Source: Bacteroidales bacterium
GTDB lineage: Bacteria; Bacteroidota; Bacteroidia; Bacteroidales; UBA932
Assembly (NCBI GenBank): GCA_004556005.1
Contig: SFJA01000062.1
Coordinates: 1 to 11,780 of the forward strand
Reading direction: 5' to 3'
DNA: 11,780 nt
Below the pieces are notes generated by a model, which worked only from the letters and a program-made list of their open reading frames with translations, was not told the DNA's origin and ran no database searches. This document shows, in pieces, positions 1-6,384 of this stretch. Numbering within the stretch: the first letter of the stretch is position 1; each line of letters begins with the position of its first letter. The translations under genes and the position numbers were made by a program.

Positions 1-68
1 ACATGTCTGTCTTCCAGGTCAATGTTGGAGAAGGCGGAGATATCTCTGTTGACGGTGGAGAGGAATAG
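1..68 (+). CDS. C-terminal end of an unidentified protein (5' partial)
   Basis: A + strand frame is open from the left edge and ends at a TAG (66-68). It reads MSVFQVNVGEGGDISVDGGEE, a Gly/Glu/Asp-rich acidic tail. The ATG at 3-5 is probably internal, because 21 codons is too short for a stand-alone gene and the frame runs off the edge. The frame is followed at once by a hairpin at 72-91, as expected at a gene end, and converges on the DUF5723 gene. The family cannot be recognised from this fragment, and a chance open frame is possible. Confidence 0.4.
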   Translation, partial: MSVFQVNVGEGGDISVDGGEE

Positions 69-71
69 CTA

Positions 72-91
72 AGTAATCTTTGAAGATTACT
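72..91. terminator. Hairpin between convergent genes, possible bidirectional terminator
   Basis: AGTAATCTT and AAGATTACT form a perfect 9-bp inverted repeat around TG (in practice an 8-bp stem with a 4-nt loop). It sits 3 bases after the TAG of the + strand tail and overlaps the stop codon of the convergent DUF5723 gene at 90-92. The stem is AT-rich and no long T-run follows on either strand, so terminator function is inferred from position. Confidence 0.4.
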
Positions 92-1613
92 ATAAGCTTT
101 CTATCCCGGCTTTTTTCTCAGCCTTCAGCGCTTTCTTCTCGGCCCTGAGGGCTTTTTTCTCGGCCTTTGGGAGGTTCAGACGGTCGTGAACCGGCGGTAC
201 TCTCTTGCCGAACTGGAAGTTGACTCCGACATTTACGCAATAGCCGAACTGCTTTGCAGGATAAGGGATTGAAACGCTCTTGCCCTCCGGAGTGAAGTGG
301 CCGAGCTTGCCCATATAACCGTCCATACTGAGCCAGATGTTGACTACGGTAAGGCTGATGGAGGTTCCTGCTCCCCATACAGGTCCGAAGTCCGATATTC
401 CTGCGTTTCCGGTGAGACTGAACCAGTCGATAGGCGTGATTGCCGCACCGGCCCGCACATCGTATGAGTTGTGCTTCCATACGTTCGAATAGTTTCCCAT
501 CGCTCCGAAGGACAGTCTCCTGTAGAAAGGCATACGCCATTTTATGGCTGCGTTCACGTTGAATGGCAGCATATCCCATTCCCACTTCTTGCCTTCGCTG
601 TAGTGGAACTCTCCGAGTTCGCCCAGAGTCCCGAAAGCTGCACCCATTTCCGCTCCGAACGAGCTTTCGCTGCCTTCCTCCGGCTTTTTCCTTTCGCCAA
701 TATAGGTCACGTCGGCGTCGGTGTCGCCCTTGATGCCGTATTTCCATCCCATGGCGCCCAGATCATTCACGCTCACTCCTATCTCGAGGCCTTCCACCGG
801 CTCGATGATGACTCCGAGGTCCAGAGCCACTCCGGCGCCGCAAGGACGTATCGCCTTGGCATTGAATGCGATATTCTCGAAGTCGATGACCTCGCTGCCG
901 CCGTATTCGGCTGCCTTGGTGCCTAGTTCAAGGAAGGGTGCCGCTGCGCGTAACGATGCGTCCGCATTCACATAGATGGATTCGCTGTCGGATGTGGCTG
1001 TTACGGAACGCGCTTCGCCCTGAAGGCTGCCGAGGCCGCAGAGCCCCTTGATCTTGAAGCCGAATTTCACCTTGTCGCCCAGATTGCGGGCATATCCGTA
1101 ACTCAGTTCGGCGTATGCCGATGCTCCCAATCCCATCCCGGAAAGGTTGTAGCCGCTTCCTCCGTCCTCCTTGAGCATAGCGAAGAGGTCGCGCGGCAGG
1201 TCGCCGAACACATTGACCCTGGCGTTGAGTTCGAAAACCGAGTAACCGCCTTTCTTGCCTCGCGTTCCTATGGACAGTATGTTTTCGTTGAGGTCCACCT
1301 GGATACGGTTGAGTGCGTTCATTCCGCTGAGGAACTGTTCGGCGCTGACAGCATCGTTGAAGCCGCTGACCAGGCCGGTCTCGGTCGGGAAGAGGATGTT
1401 TGCAACGCCTATATCGCTGTATATCGCCGGGTTGACGGAACCGACGCCTATGCCGAAGTAGCTTTTCTCCGGTATGTAGGCCGCATTGTAGCGGTGCCCA
1501 TATACATTGTTTTCCAGCATCCAGCTGCTTTTCGATGTCGTCTGCGCCGTTGCTGCGAACGAAATTGCCGCAACTGCGACGGTCAGACCCGCTTTCAAAA
1601 GTAATTTTTTCAT
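90..1613 (-). CDS. DUF5723-family envelope protein (predicted outer-membrane/beta-rich)
   Basis: Predicted protein of 507 aa. The ATG at 1611-1613 is chosen because it begins a clear signal peptide (two Lys, a hydrophobic core, then ATAQ with predicted cleavage near residues 23-24). Upstream codons in the same frame only shadow the LuxR gene. The mature part is rich in alternating Gly/aromatic/hydrophobic stretches typical of beta-barrels. Near the N terminus it carries the HRYNAAYIPEKSYFGIG segment that recalls Bacteroidetes DUF5723 proteins (family assignment from memory). The C-terminal 25 residues are a Lys/Ala-rich tail with three AEKKA units, perhaps periplasmic or peptidoglycan-facing. 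It lies 14 bp downstream of a LuxR-type regulator on the same strand, so the two are probably co-transcribed. The molecular function of the family is not known to me. Confidence 0.8.
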   Translation of the reverse strand: MKKLLLKAGLTVAVAAISFAATAQTTSKSSWMLENNVYGHRYNAAYIPEKSYFGIGVGSVNPAIYSDIGVANILFPTETGLVSGFNDAVSAEQFLSGMNALNRIQVDLNENILSIGTRGKKGGYSVFELNARVNVFGDLPRDLFAMLKEDGGSGYNLSGMGLGASAYAELSYGYARNLGDKVKFGFKIKGLCGLGSLQGEARSVTATSDSESIYVNADASLRAAAPFLELGTKAAEYGGSEVIDFENIAFNAKAIRPCGAGVALDLGVIIEPVEGLEIGVSVNDLGAMGWKYGIKGDTDADVTYIGERKKPEEGSESSFGAEMGAAFGTLGELGEFHYSEGKKWEWDMLPFNVNAAIKWRMPFYRRLSFGAMGNYSNVWKHNSYDVRAGAAITPIDWFSLTGNAGISDFGPVWGAGTSISLTVVNIWLSMDGYMGKLGHFTPEGKSVSIPYPAKQFGYCVNVGVNFQFGKRVPPVHDRLNLPKAEKKALRAEKKALKAEKKAGIESL

Positions 1614-1627
1614 ATATACATATATAT

Positions 1628-2203
1628 TTAAATATTCATAATTTCGTCCAGTTCGACTATATGCTCGAGGACCGCGTAAATGGTCAGCCTCCCGATTGCG
1701 CGCGTACCGAGTTTCTCGCAGATGTTGTTGCGATGGAAGATTACAGTCGGCGTGGATATGTTCAGCTTGTTGGCTATCTCTTTGTTCATCAGCCCTTTGA
1801 CCATCTCCGCCAGCACGTCTTTCTCTCTTGCGGACAGTTCGTCGCAACGCCTTGGACGCAGCTCGCTGCCGCTTTCGCGATGCAGACGCAATATCTCTGC
1901 GGCTATGGCTGTCTCCGGCAGGGATATGTCCAGCACGCGGTAGCCCGCCTCCTCCAGGGACCTGAGCGGGCCGGCCGAGGTCGCGATGGTCTTGTCGCGC
2001 AGCATGGAAAACTCGTCGCTGTTCTCGAAAAGCATACGCGCGCTCACGAAGTAGTAGAGATAGTTGCGGTTGCAGTCGCGGAAAAAGGAGTCCATACTGC
2101 CGTAGCAAAGGATTTCCGTGTCCGGAAAGAGCTCCCAGAGAATCTCCTTGAGACCCATTACTGCCAGGGTGTTGGAATCTATGATCGCGATGCAGGGATT
2201 CAT
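1628..2203 (-). CDS. LuxR-family transcriptional regulator with degenerate receiver domain
   Basis: Predicted protein of 191 aa. The C-terminal part (about residues 122-185) is a LuxR/FixJ-type helix-turn-helix: it opens with LSAREKDVLAEMVKG, continues with NKEIANKLNIS, and has a recognition helix around TPTVIFHRNNICEKLG (151-166). The N-terminal about 110 residues resemble a response-regulator receiver (IAIIDSNTLAVMGLKEIL), but the acidic pair is reduced to one Asp (D9), and the strand that should end in the phosphoacceptor Asp reads YYFVSAR with Ser/Ala there. Phosphorylation by a standard histidine kinase is therefore unlikely, and a ligand, partner protein or constitutive mode is more plausible (inference). 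It is divergent from the outer-membrane barrel gene across an 80-bp gap and 14 bp upstream of the DUF5723 gene, so it may regulate either. A weak -7-like TAACTTCG lies at 2208-2215, just before its ATG. Confidence 0.88.
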   Translation of the reverse strand: MNPCIAIIDSNTLAVMGLKEILWELFPDTEILCYGSMDSFFRDCNRNYLYYFVSARMLFENSDEFSMLRDKTIATSAGPLRSLEEAGYRVLDISLPETAIAAEILRLHRESGSELRPRRCDELSAREKDVLAEMVKGLMNKEIANKLNISTPTVIFHRNNICEKLGTRAIGRLTIYAVLEHIVELDEIMNI

Positions 2204-2246
2204 GTCGCGAAGTTAATGATTTTTCATAAACTGACACTAATGAGAG

Positions 2247-2277
2247 TTGTGCCTTTTTCTGGCAATTGCGAACTTTG
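2247..2277 (+). promoter_or_regulatory. Bacteroidetes-type promoter of the outer-membrane barrel gene
   Basis: A TTG (-33) at 2247-2249 is followed after 20 nt by GAACTTTG (2270-2277), which matches TAnnTTTG at all constrained positions but the first. The box ends only 6 nt before the ATG at 2284, implying a very short or absent 5' leader. Confidence 0.5.
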
Positions 2278-2283
2278 CAGCCG

Positions 2284-2871
2284 ATGAAACGAATTCTGAT
2301 TCTGATTTTTACGATATTTCTGACCTTTTCGGCCATTGGTCAGGAGAAGAAGGTCCTGAGGGGATTTGACGGAGGTATGATGCTGCACACCGGATACCTT
2401 TCCGGGAAAATCCCCGGGATCGGCTTCAGCGCAAAGGGAGCTCCGCTCGGCATTGGAGGCGTCGCACGGCTCTGCCTCGGTTCTCATTTCCGCGTCGGCG
2501 GAGAAGGCTATGTCTCGACACTCCATCAGTTGCGCAACGGCAGTTATGTAAAGTATGGCTGGGGCGGTCTTCTGGCCGATTATTCCCACCGTATCGGACG
2601 CTTCGTTCCCTATGCCGGCCTCACCATTGGCGGCGGTTCGGCAAGCGGGCTGATTATCAACGAGTTCTCCGGGGAGGAATGGGGCGAACTTCAGGATGCC
2701 TCCTATGGAAAGCAGGTCTTTTTCGCCTTGGATCCTTTCCTCGGTTGCGAATACGTGCTTACCGAGCGCATACATCTGACTGCCAAGCTGGACTGGCTGC
2801 TTATGCCTGGAAAGGCCTGGGGACTGCCGGACGGACCGAGGATTTATTTCGGATTTATTTTCTGCCATTGA
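2284..2871 (+). CDS. Small outer-membrane beta-barrel protein
   Basis: Predicted protein of 195 aa. It starts at the ATG at 2284 with a Sec signal peptide (MKR, then a strongly hydrophobic ILILIFTIFLTF core, cleavage likely near IGQ-EKK around residue 20). The rest is about 175 residues of short amphipathic, Gly- and aromatic-rich strands (GGVARLCLG, RVGGEGYVST, YAGLTIGGGSASG) ending in IYFGFIFCH. This fits an 8-stranded outer-membrane barrel, although the last residue is His rather than the usual terminal aromatic. Size and layout match small Bacteroidales porin-like proteins of unknown function. It is divergent from the LuxR/DUF5723 pair and 28 bp upstream of the DUF1846 gene, which has its own promoter-like box. 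No enzymatic or binding motif was recognised. Confidence 0.8.
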   Translation: MKRILILIFTIFLTFSAIGQEKKVLRGFDGGMMLHTGYLSGKIPGIGFSAKGAPLGIGGVARLCLGSHFRVGGEGYVSTLHQLRNGSYVKYGWGGLLADYSHRIGRFVPYAGLTIGGGSASGLIINEFSGEEWGELQDASYGKQVFFALDPFLGCEYVLTERIHLTAKLDWLLMPGKAWGLPDGPRIYFGFIFCH

Positions 2872-2882
2872 GGAATTTTGAG

Positions 2883-2890
2883 TATATTTG
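2883..2890 (+). promoter_or_regulatory. -7 promoter box (TATATTTG) of the DUF1846 gene
   Basis: A perfect TAnnTTTG match lies in the 28-bp gap after the barrel gene, 9 nt before the ATG at 2900. No TTG sits at the ideal 19-21 nt upstream; the nearest is at 2868-2870. The DUF1846 gene may thus be transcribed separately with almost no leader, in addition to read-through. Confidence 0.5.
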
Positions 2891-2899
2891 CGACCCGTT

Positions 2900-4363
2900 A
2901 TGAAAAACGGTTTCGACAACTCAAAGTACATTCGGATCCAGTCCGAGCACATCAATGAGCGTATCGCTCAATTCGGCAACAAACTCTATCTTGAACTTGG
3001 AGGCAAGCTTTTCGACGATTTCCATGCCAGCCGTGTGCTGCCAGGATTCCAGCCGGACAGCAAGTTGAGAATGCTTCAGCAGCTCAGTGACCGGGCCGAA
3101 ATAGTCATAGTCATTTCAGCTCTCGACATCGAGAAGAACAAGATCCGTCAGGACCTCGGCATTACCTACGATATGGACGTGCTTCGTCTGCGCAATGAGT
3201 TCGTCGGCGCCGGTTTTCTCGTCAATTCCGTTGTCATAACCCACTATTGCGGCCAGAACAGCGCCATCGCTTACCGCGACAAGCTGGACCGCCTGGGTAT
3301 AAAGTCCTATTTCCACTATACCATCGATGGCTATCCCAACAATGTGGCTCTGATAGATTCCGAAGAGGGCTTCGGCCGCAATGACTATGTCGAGACCACC
3401 CGCCCTTTGGTGATTGTCACAGCTCCGGGTCCGGGCAGCGGAAAGATGGCCGTGTGTCTGAGCCAGCTCTATCAGGAGCATCAGCGCGGCATCAAGGCCG
3501 GATATGCCAAGTTCGAGACTTTCCCGGTGTGGAACCTTCCTCTGAAGCATCCTGTAAACATCGCCTACGAGGCCGCTACTGCCGACCTTAACGATGTGAA
3601 CATGATCGATCCTTTCCATCTCGAGGCCTATAACAAGATTGCCGTCAACTATAACCGTGACATTGAGATTTTCCCTGTGCTGAACGCTCTCTTCGAGGGT
3701 ATTTACGGTGAGAATCCTTACAAGTCGCCTACCGATATGGGCGTGAATATGGTCGGTTTCTGTATGAGCAATGAGGATGTCTGCTGTGATGCAGCCCGCG
3801 ATGAGATCATACGCCGCTATTATACCGCTCTCAACAAGATGGCAGAGGGCGCAGGCAATGAGGCGGAGGTGAACAAGATCGCTCTTTTGCTCAAGCAGGC
3901 CAAGATCAGCACCGAGTACCGCAAGTGTACGGTTGCCGCCAAGGTCCGTCAGGAGCTTTCCGAGGTGCCATCTTCCGCTATCGAGCTTTCTGACGGCACC
4001 ATCATCAGCGCCGAGACCTCCGATCTGCTCGGCCCGAGCGCGGCTCTGCTTCTGAATGCCACCAAGCATCTCGCCGGCATAGACCACAGTACCAAGCTCA
4101 TCCCTCAATCCATGATCGAGCCTATCCAGCACATGAAGGTGGATTATCTCCGCGGCCGCAATCCGCGTCTCCACACCGATGAGGTGCTGGTTGCCCTCGC
4201 TATGCTGAGCACCCAGGATCCTAACTGCCGTCTCGCCCTTGAGAAACTCCCTGAGCTCCGCGGCTGTCAGGTCCATTCCACCGTGATGCTGAGCGAGGTT
4301 GACCGCAAGATTTTCAACAAGCTCGGCATCGGCCTCACCTGCGATCCCGTCGTCAAGGCCTAG
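2900..4363 (+). CDS. DUF1846 (UPF0371) family protein
   Basis: Predicted protein of 487 aa, full length for the DUF1846/UPF0371 family. It begins MKNGFDNSKYIRIQSEHI, matching the family's usual N terminus (M-K-x-G-F-D...KY...QS), so the ATG at 2900 is preferred over an in-frame TTG at 2888. Family-typical blocks follow: LYLELGGKLFDDFHASRVLPGF (about 29-50), ITYDMDVLRL (88-97), and a P-loop-like VTAPGPGSGKM (about 173-183). Later come FETFPVWNLPLKHPVNIAYEAATADL and HLEAYN. The family is widespread in Firmicutes and Bacteroidetes and is predicted cytosolic with a nucleotide-binding fold. Its physiological role is not established as far as I know. There is no signal peptide or membrane segment. 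Codon use is GC-rich and consistent with a resident chromosomal gene. The 3' flank is the repeat region. Confidence 0.93.
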   Translation: MKNGFDNSKYIRIQSEHINERIAQFGNKLYLELGGKLFDDFHASRVLPGFQPDSKLRMLQQLSDRAEIVIVISALDIEKNKIRQDLGITYDMDVLRLRNEFVGAGFLVNSVVITHYCGQNSAIAYRDKLDRLGIKSYFHYTIDGYPNNVALIDSEEGFGRNDYVETTRPLVIVTAPGPGSGKMAVCLSQLYQEHQRGIKAGYAKFETFPVWNLPLKHPVNIAYEAATADLNDVNMIDPFHLEAYNKIAVNYNRDIEIFPVLNALFEGIYGENPYKSPTDMGVNMVGFCMSNEDVCCDAARDEIIRRYYTALNKMAEGAGNEAEVNKIALLLKQAKISTEYRKCTVAAKVRQELSEVPSSAIELSDGTIISAETSDLLGPSAALLLNATKHLAGIDHSTKLIPQSMIEPIQHMKVDYLRGRNPRLHTDEVLVALAMLSTQDPNCRLALEKLPELRGCQVHSTVMLSEVDRKIFNKLGIGLTCDPVVKA

Positions 4364-4390
4364 CCCTGGCCCACTCCCTTCCCATTCCCC

Positions 4391-4846
4391 TTTGCCGCTA
4401 CGAAAATTAGAATCGGCCGCGGACCTCGTTGCCGCTACGACCGTAGCAGGCGAAACCATTCTCTGTTGCCGCAAAGAAAATTAGAATCGGGGGGCGGGCC
4501 GTTGTCGCGGCAGGGACAGGCGCCACTCCGGCGGCTTTTTACTTAGGATTATGCCGCCTTCGTGGCACTCTGCCCCTGCCTGCATCCCCACGACTGCGCT
4601 GCAGGCGGGCCATTCTTCTTTGTCGCTACGAAATTAGAATCGGACGCGGAGATCGTTGCCGCTACGACCGTAGCAGGCGGAACCATTCTTCTTTGCCGCA
4701 ACCAAGATTAGAATCGGGGGCGGGCCGTTGTCGCGGCAGGGACAGGTGCCACTCCGGCGGCTTTTTACTTAGGATTATGCCACCTTCGTGGCACTCTGCC
4801 CCTGCCTGCACCCCACGACTGCGCTGCAGGCGGGTCATTCTTCTGT
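4391..4846. repeat. Two-copy tandem repeat of about 226-228 bp with nested sub-repeats and hairpins
   Basis: The segment 4391-4618 is repeated at 4619 to about 4846 (offset 228 at the left end, 226 at the GCGGCTTTTT block at 4531 and 4757). Each copy contains two occurrences of a shorter motif ending TTAGAATCGG (ending at 4416, 4490, 4643 and 4717). Three inverted repeats are present in both copies: GCTACG/CGTAGC (4434-4447), TGCCRC-CTTC-GTGGCA, and CCTGCA/TGCAGG. Open frames through it are on both strands, low in complexity and unlike known proteins, so no gene is called. The region 4364-4390 shows nothing else. Function unknown: a structured RNA or a chromosomal interspersed repeat are both possible. 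Confidence 0.75.
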
Positions 4847-4862
4847 TCAGCAACGATGGCGC

Positions 4863-5482
4863 TGCATCGATTCCCAAGTTTGGGCCTGAAATCAAGAATC
4901 GATGCACGCAAAAGGTTGTTTTCGGGGAAATCCTTGCATCGATTCGCAAGTCTGAGCCTGAAATCAAGAATCGATGCACGCAAAAGGTTGTTTTCGGGGA
5001 AATCCTTGCATCGATTCCCAAGTTTGGGCCTGAAATCAAGAATCGATGCACGCAAAAGGTTGTTTTCGGGGAAAAGCTTGCATCGATTCGCAAGTCTGGG
5101 CTTGAAATCAAGAATCGATGCAGCCTTTGGGCTGTTCTTGAGGGTTTCTTTGCATCGATTCGCAAGTCTGGGCCTGAATTCAAGAATCGATGCACGCAGG
5201 AGGGCGGAATCGGAGAAAAACTTGCATTGATTCCCAAGTCTGGGCTTGAAATTAAGAATCGATGCACGCAGGAGGGCGGAATCGGGGAAAAGCTTGCATC
5301 GATTCGCAAGTCTGAGCCTGAAATCAAGAATCGATGCACGCAGGAGGGCGGAATCGGGGAAAAGCTTGCATCGATTCCCAAGTCTGGGCTTGAAATCAAG
5401 AATCGATGCACGCAGGAGGGTGTAAACGGGGAAAAGCTTGCATCGATTCCCAAGTTTGGGCCTGAAATCAAGAATCGATGCA
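4863..5482. repeat. Nine-unit tandem array, exact 72-bp period, each unit with an 11-bp inverted repeat
   Basis: Units start at 4863, 4935, 5007, 5079, 5151, 5223, 5295, 5367 and 5439, always 72 bp apart. Each has a 44-bp core: left arm TGCATCGATTC, a 22-nt loop, right arm GAATCGATGCA. Cores are separated by 28-nt spacers of constant length. Seventeen of 18 arms are identical; the exception (unit 6, TGCATTGATTC) keeps a G-T wobble pair. Loops differ at a few positions. Spacers fall into two related classes plus one outlier (5123-5150), so they are not unique as in CRISPR. Because 72 is divisible by 3 and the core lacks stops, several frames on both strands remain open (24-residue repeats), but differences between units are mostly amino-acid-changing in those frames. 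No coding call is made. Its role is unknown. Confidence 0.9.
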
Positions 5483-5535
5483 CGCAGGAGGGGGTTCCCG
5501 CGGGTTTTCCAGAGCTCGCCGAGTCTCTGCACCGC

Positions 5536-5571
5536 AAAAAAAAAGAGCCCCTCACTTGCGTGAGAGGCTCT
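5536..5571 (-). terminator. Rho-independent terminator of tRNA-Asp (left copy)
   Basis: On the - strand the 12-bp stem AGAGCCTCTCAC/GTGAGGGGCTCT (one G-T pair) closes a GCAA tetraloop and is followed by nine T (5544-5536). It begins 3 nt after the tRNA 3' end. It is the intact counterpart of the terminator interrupted by the intron at 9804/9805. Confidence 0.93.
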
Positions 5572-5574
5572 TTG

Positions 5575-5648
5575 CGGTGCGGACGAGACTCGAACTCGCG
5601 ACCCCCGGCGTGACAGGCCGATATTCTAACCGACTGAACTACCGCACC
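5575..5648 (-). tRNA. tRNA-Asp (anticodon GTC), left copy
   Basis: A 74-nt cloverleaf: acceptor GGTGCGG/CCGCACC (7 bp), D arm GTTC...GAAT, anticodon stem TCGGC/GCCGG with loop CTGTCAC (anticodon GTC), 5-nt variable loop, T arm GCGAG-TTCGAGT-CTCGT, discriminator G. The 3' CCA is not encoded. It decodes GAC/GAU. It is identical over all 74 nt to the + strand copy at 9695-9768, with its own promoter and terminator. Confidence 0.97.
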
Positions 5649-5674
5649 AGTCCTGATTCCCTTGAAAGGGAATG

Positions 5675-5704
5675 CAAAGATAGTGACTTTTTCCGGTTTA
5701 GCAA
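5675..5704 (-). promoter_or_regulatory. Promoter of the left tRNA-Asp gene
   Basis: Read on the - strand, TTG (5704-5702) is followed after 19 nt by TATCTTTG (5682-5675), the same spacing as at the second tRNA-Asp. Between box and tRNA lies a leader hairpin: ATTCCCTT and AAGGGAAT separated by 2 nt (5656-5673), 8 bp. The surrounding AGTnACTATCTTTGCA block is shared with the right copy. Confidence 0.75.
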
Positions 5705-5790
5705 TAGTGAGGATATATTTTTTGAAAAATACTTATTATGTTTACGCCTCGAATTCAATATATATGAGCCGACGAAAAAACTATAAATCA

Positions 5791-6369
5791 ATGAAACTGC
5801 TGATAATCAATGCCAGTCCAAGAAAGAACGGCAATATATCCAAACGACTTCTGCTGATGCATGCAGAAGCCGAACGGGCCGGCATAAGCGTATTTGTCGA
5901 AAATGCACAGCATTGGAATATCCGTCCTTGCATAGGATGTATGAAATGCCGTTCTTCCAAATACTGCATACTGCCGGAAGATGACTCCCAGAGAGTATTG
6001 GCCCTTATCCAGGAATGCGATGCGATGATAATCGGCTCCCCATGCTATTGGGGAAATATGCCGGGAACTCTCAAACTTCTGTTTGACCGCATCGTTTATG
6101 GACTGATGGACGAAAACGGTCTTGCAATGCCGGTGCCTCTACACAAGGGCAAGAAGGCGTTGATAGTCTGCACGTCAAGCACCCCTTGGCCATTCAATAT
6201 ATTGATGGGCCAGACGAGAGGAACCGTTAGGGCGATAAAGGAAGTGATCGGAACCGCCGGTTTTAAAGTCAGTACGATACAGAGGGGTGGAACAAAAAAT
6301 CGCCCTGCCATAACAGAGAGAGATGCAAGGCGCTGCCAGAAGGCAGTACGCAGACTTATTAGACGATAA
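5791..6369 (+). CDS. Flavodoxin-fold NAD(P)H oxidoreductase, iron-sulfur flavoprotein type
   Basis: Predicted protein of 192 aa, the usual size of the flavodoxin-like (FMN reductase/Isf) family. The ATG at 5791 is chosen because MKLLIINASPRKNGN begins with the first beta strand and the FMN phosphate-binding loop (about 7-16). An in-frame ATG at 5764 would only add a basic 9-residue tail. A cysteine cluster C47-x2-C50-x2-C53-x5-C59 matches the compact 4Fe-4S motif of iron-sulfur flavoproteins. GSPCYWGNMPGTLKLLFDR (about 82-100) is the second flavin-binding loop. It probably transfers electrons in the cytosol; donor and acceptor are not deducible. The stop is 15 bp before crcB, and the three genes 5791-7283 look like one transcription unit. 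Confidence 0.88.
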   Translation: MKLLIINASPRKNGNISKRLLLMHAEAERAGISVFVENAQHWNIRPCIGCMKCRSSKYCILPEDDSQRVLALIQECDAMIIGSPCYWGNMPGTLKLLFDRIVYGLMDENGLAMPVPLHKGKKALIVCTSSTPWPFNILMGQTRGTVRAIKEVIGTAGFKVSTIQRGGTKNRPAITERDARRCQKAVRRLIRR

Positions 6370-6384
6370 GTATTTTATTTGGAT

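Noticed and set aside
1614..2336. N-terminal extension of the DUF5723 protein
   Set aside because: The extra 241 codons shadow the LuxR gene and would bury the clear signal peptide that starts at 1613.
3116..4474. Long - strand open frame (452 codons) opposite the DUF1846 gene
   Set aside because: Antisense shadow of a well-conserved gene with strong codon bias; its product resembles no protein family.
4856..5230. Repetitive protein genes (HRFASLGLKSRIDAR-type repeats)
   Set aside because: Open only because of the 72-bp periodicity; several frames on both strands are equally open, there is no start context, and changes between units are not synonymous.
4863..5482. CRISPR array
   Set aside because: Period is regular, but the 28-nt spacers are near-copies of each other in two classes rather than unique, the 44-bp core contains variable internal positions, and no cas genes are nearby.
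4863..5482. Integron attC sites or replication iterons
   Set aside because: No integrase, replication initiator or gene cassettes are adjacent, attC core boxes are not visible, and units are longer and more palindromic than iterons.
6370..6384. Fluoride riboswitch directly upstream of crcB
   Set aside because: Only 15 bp separate crcB from the preceding gene, too short for the aptamer.
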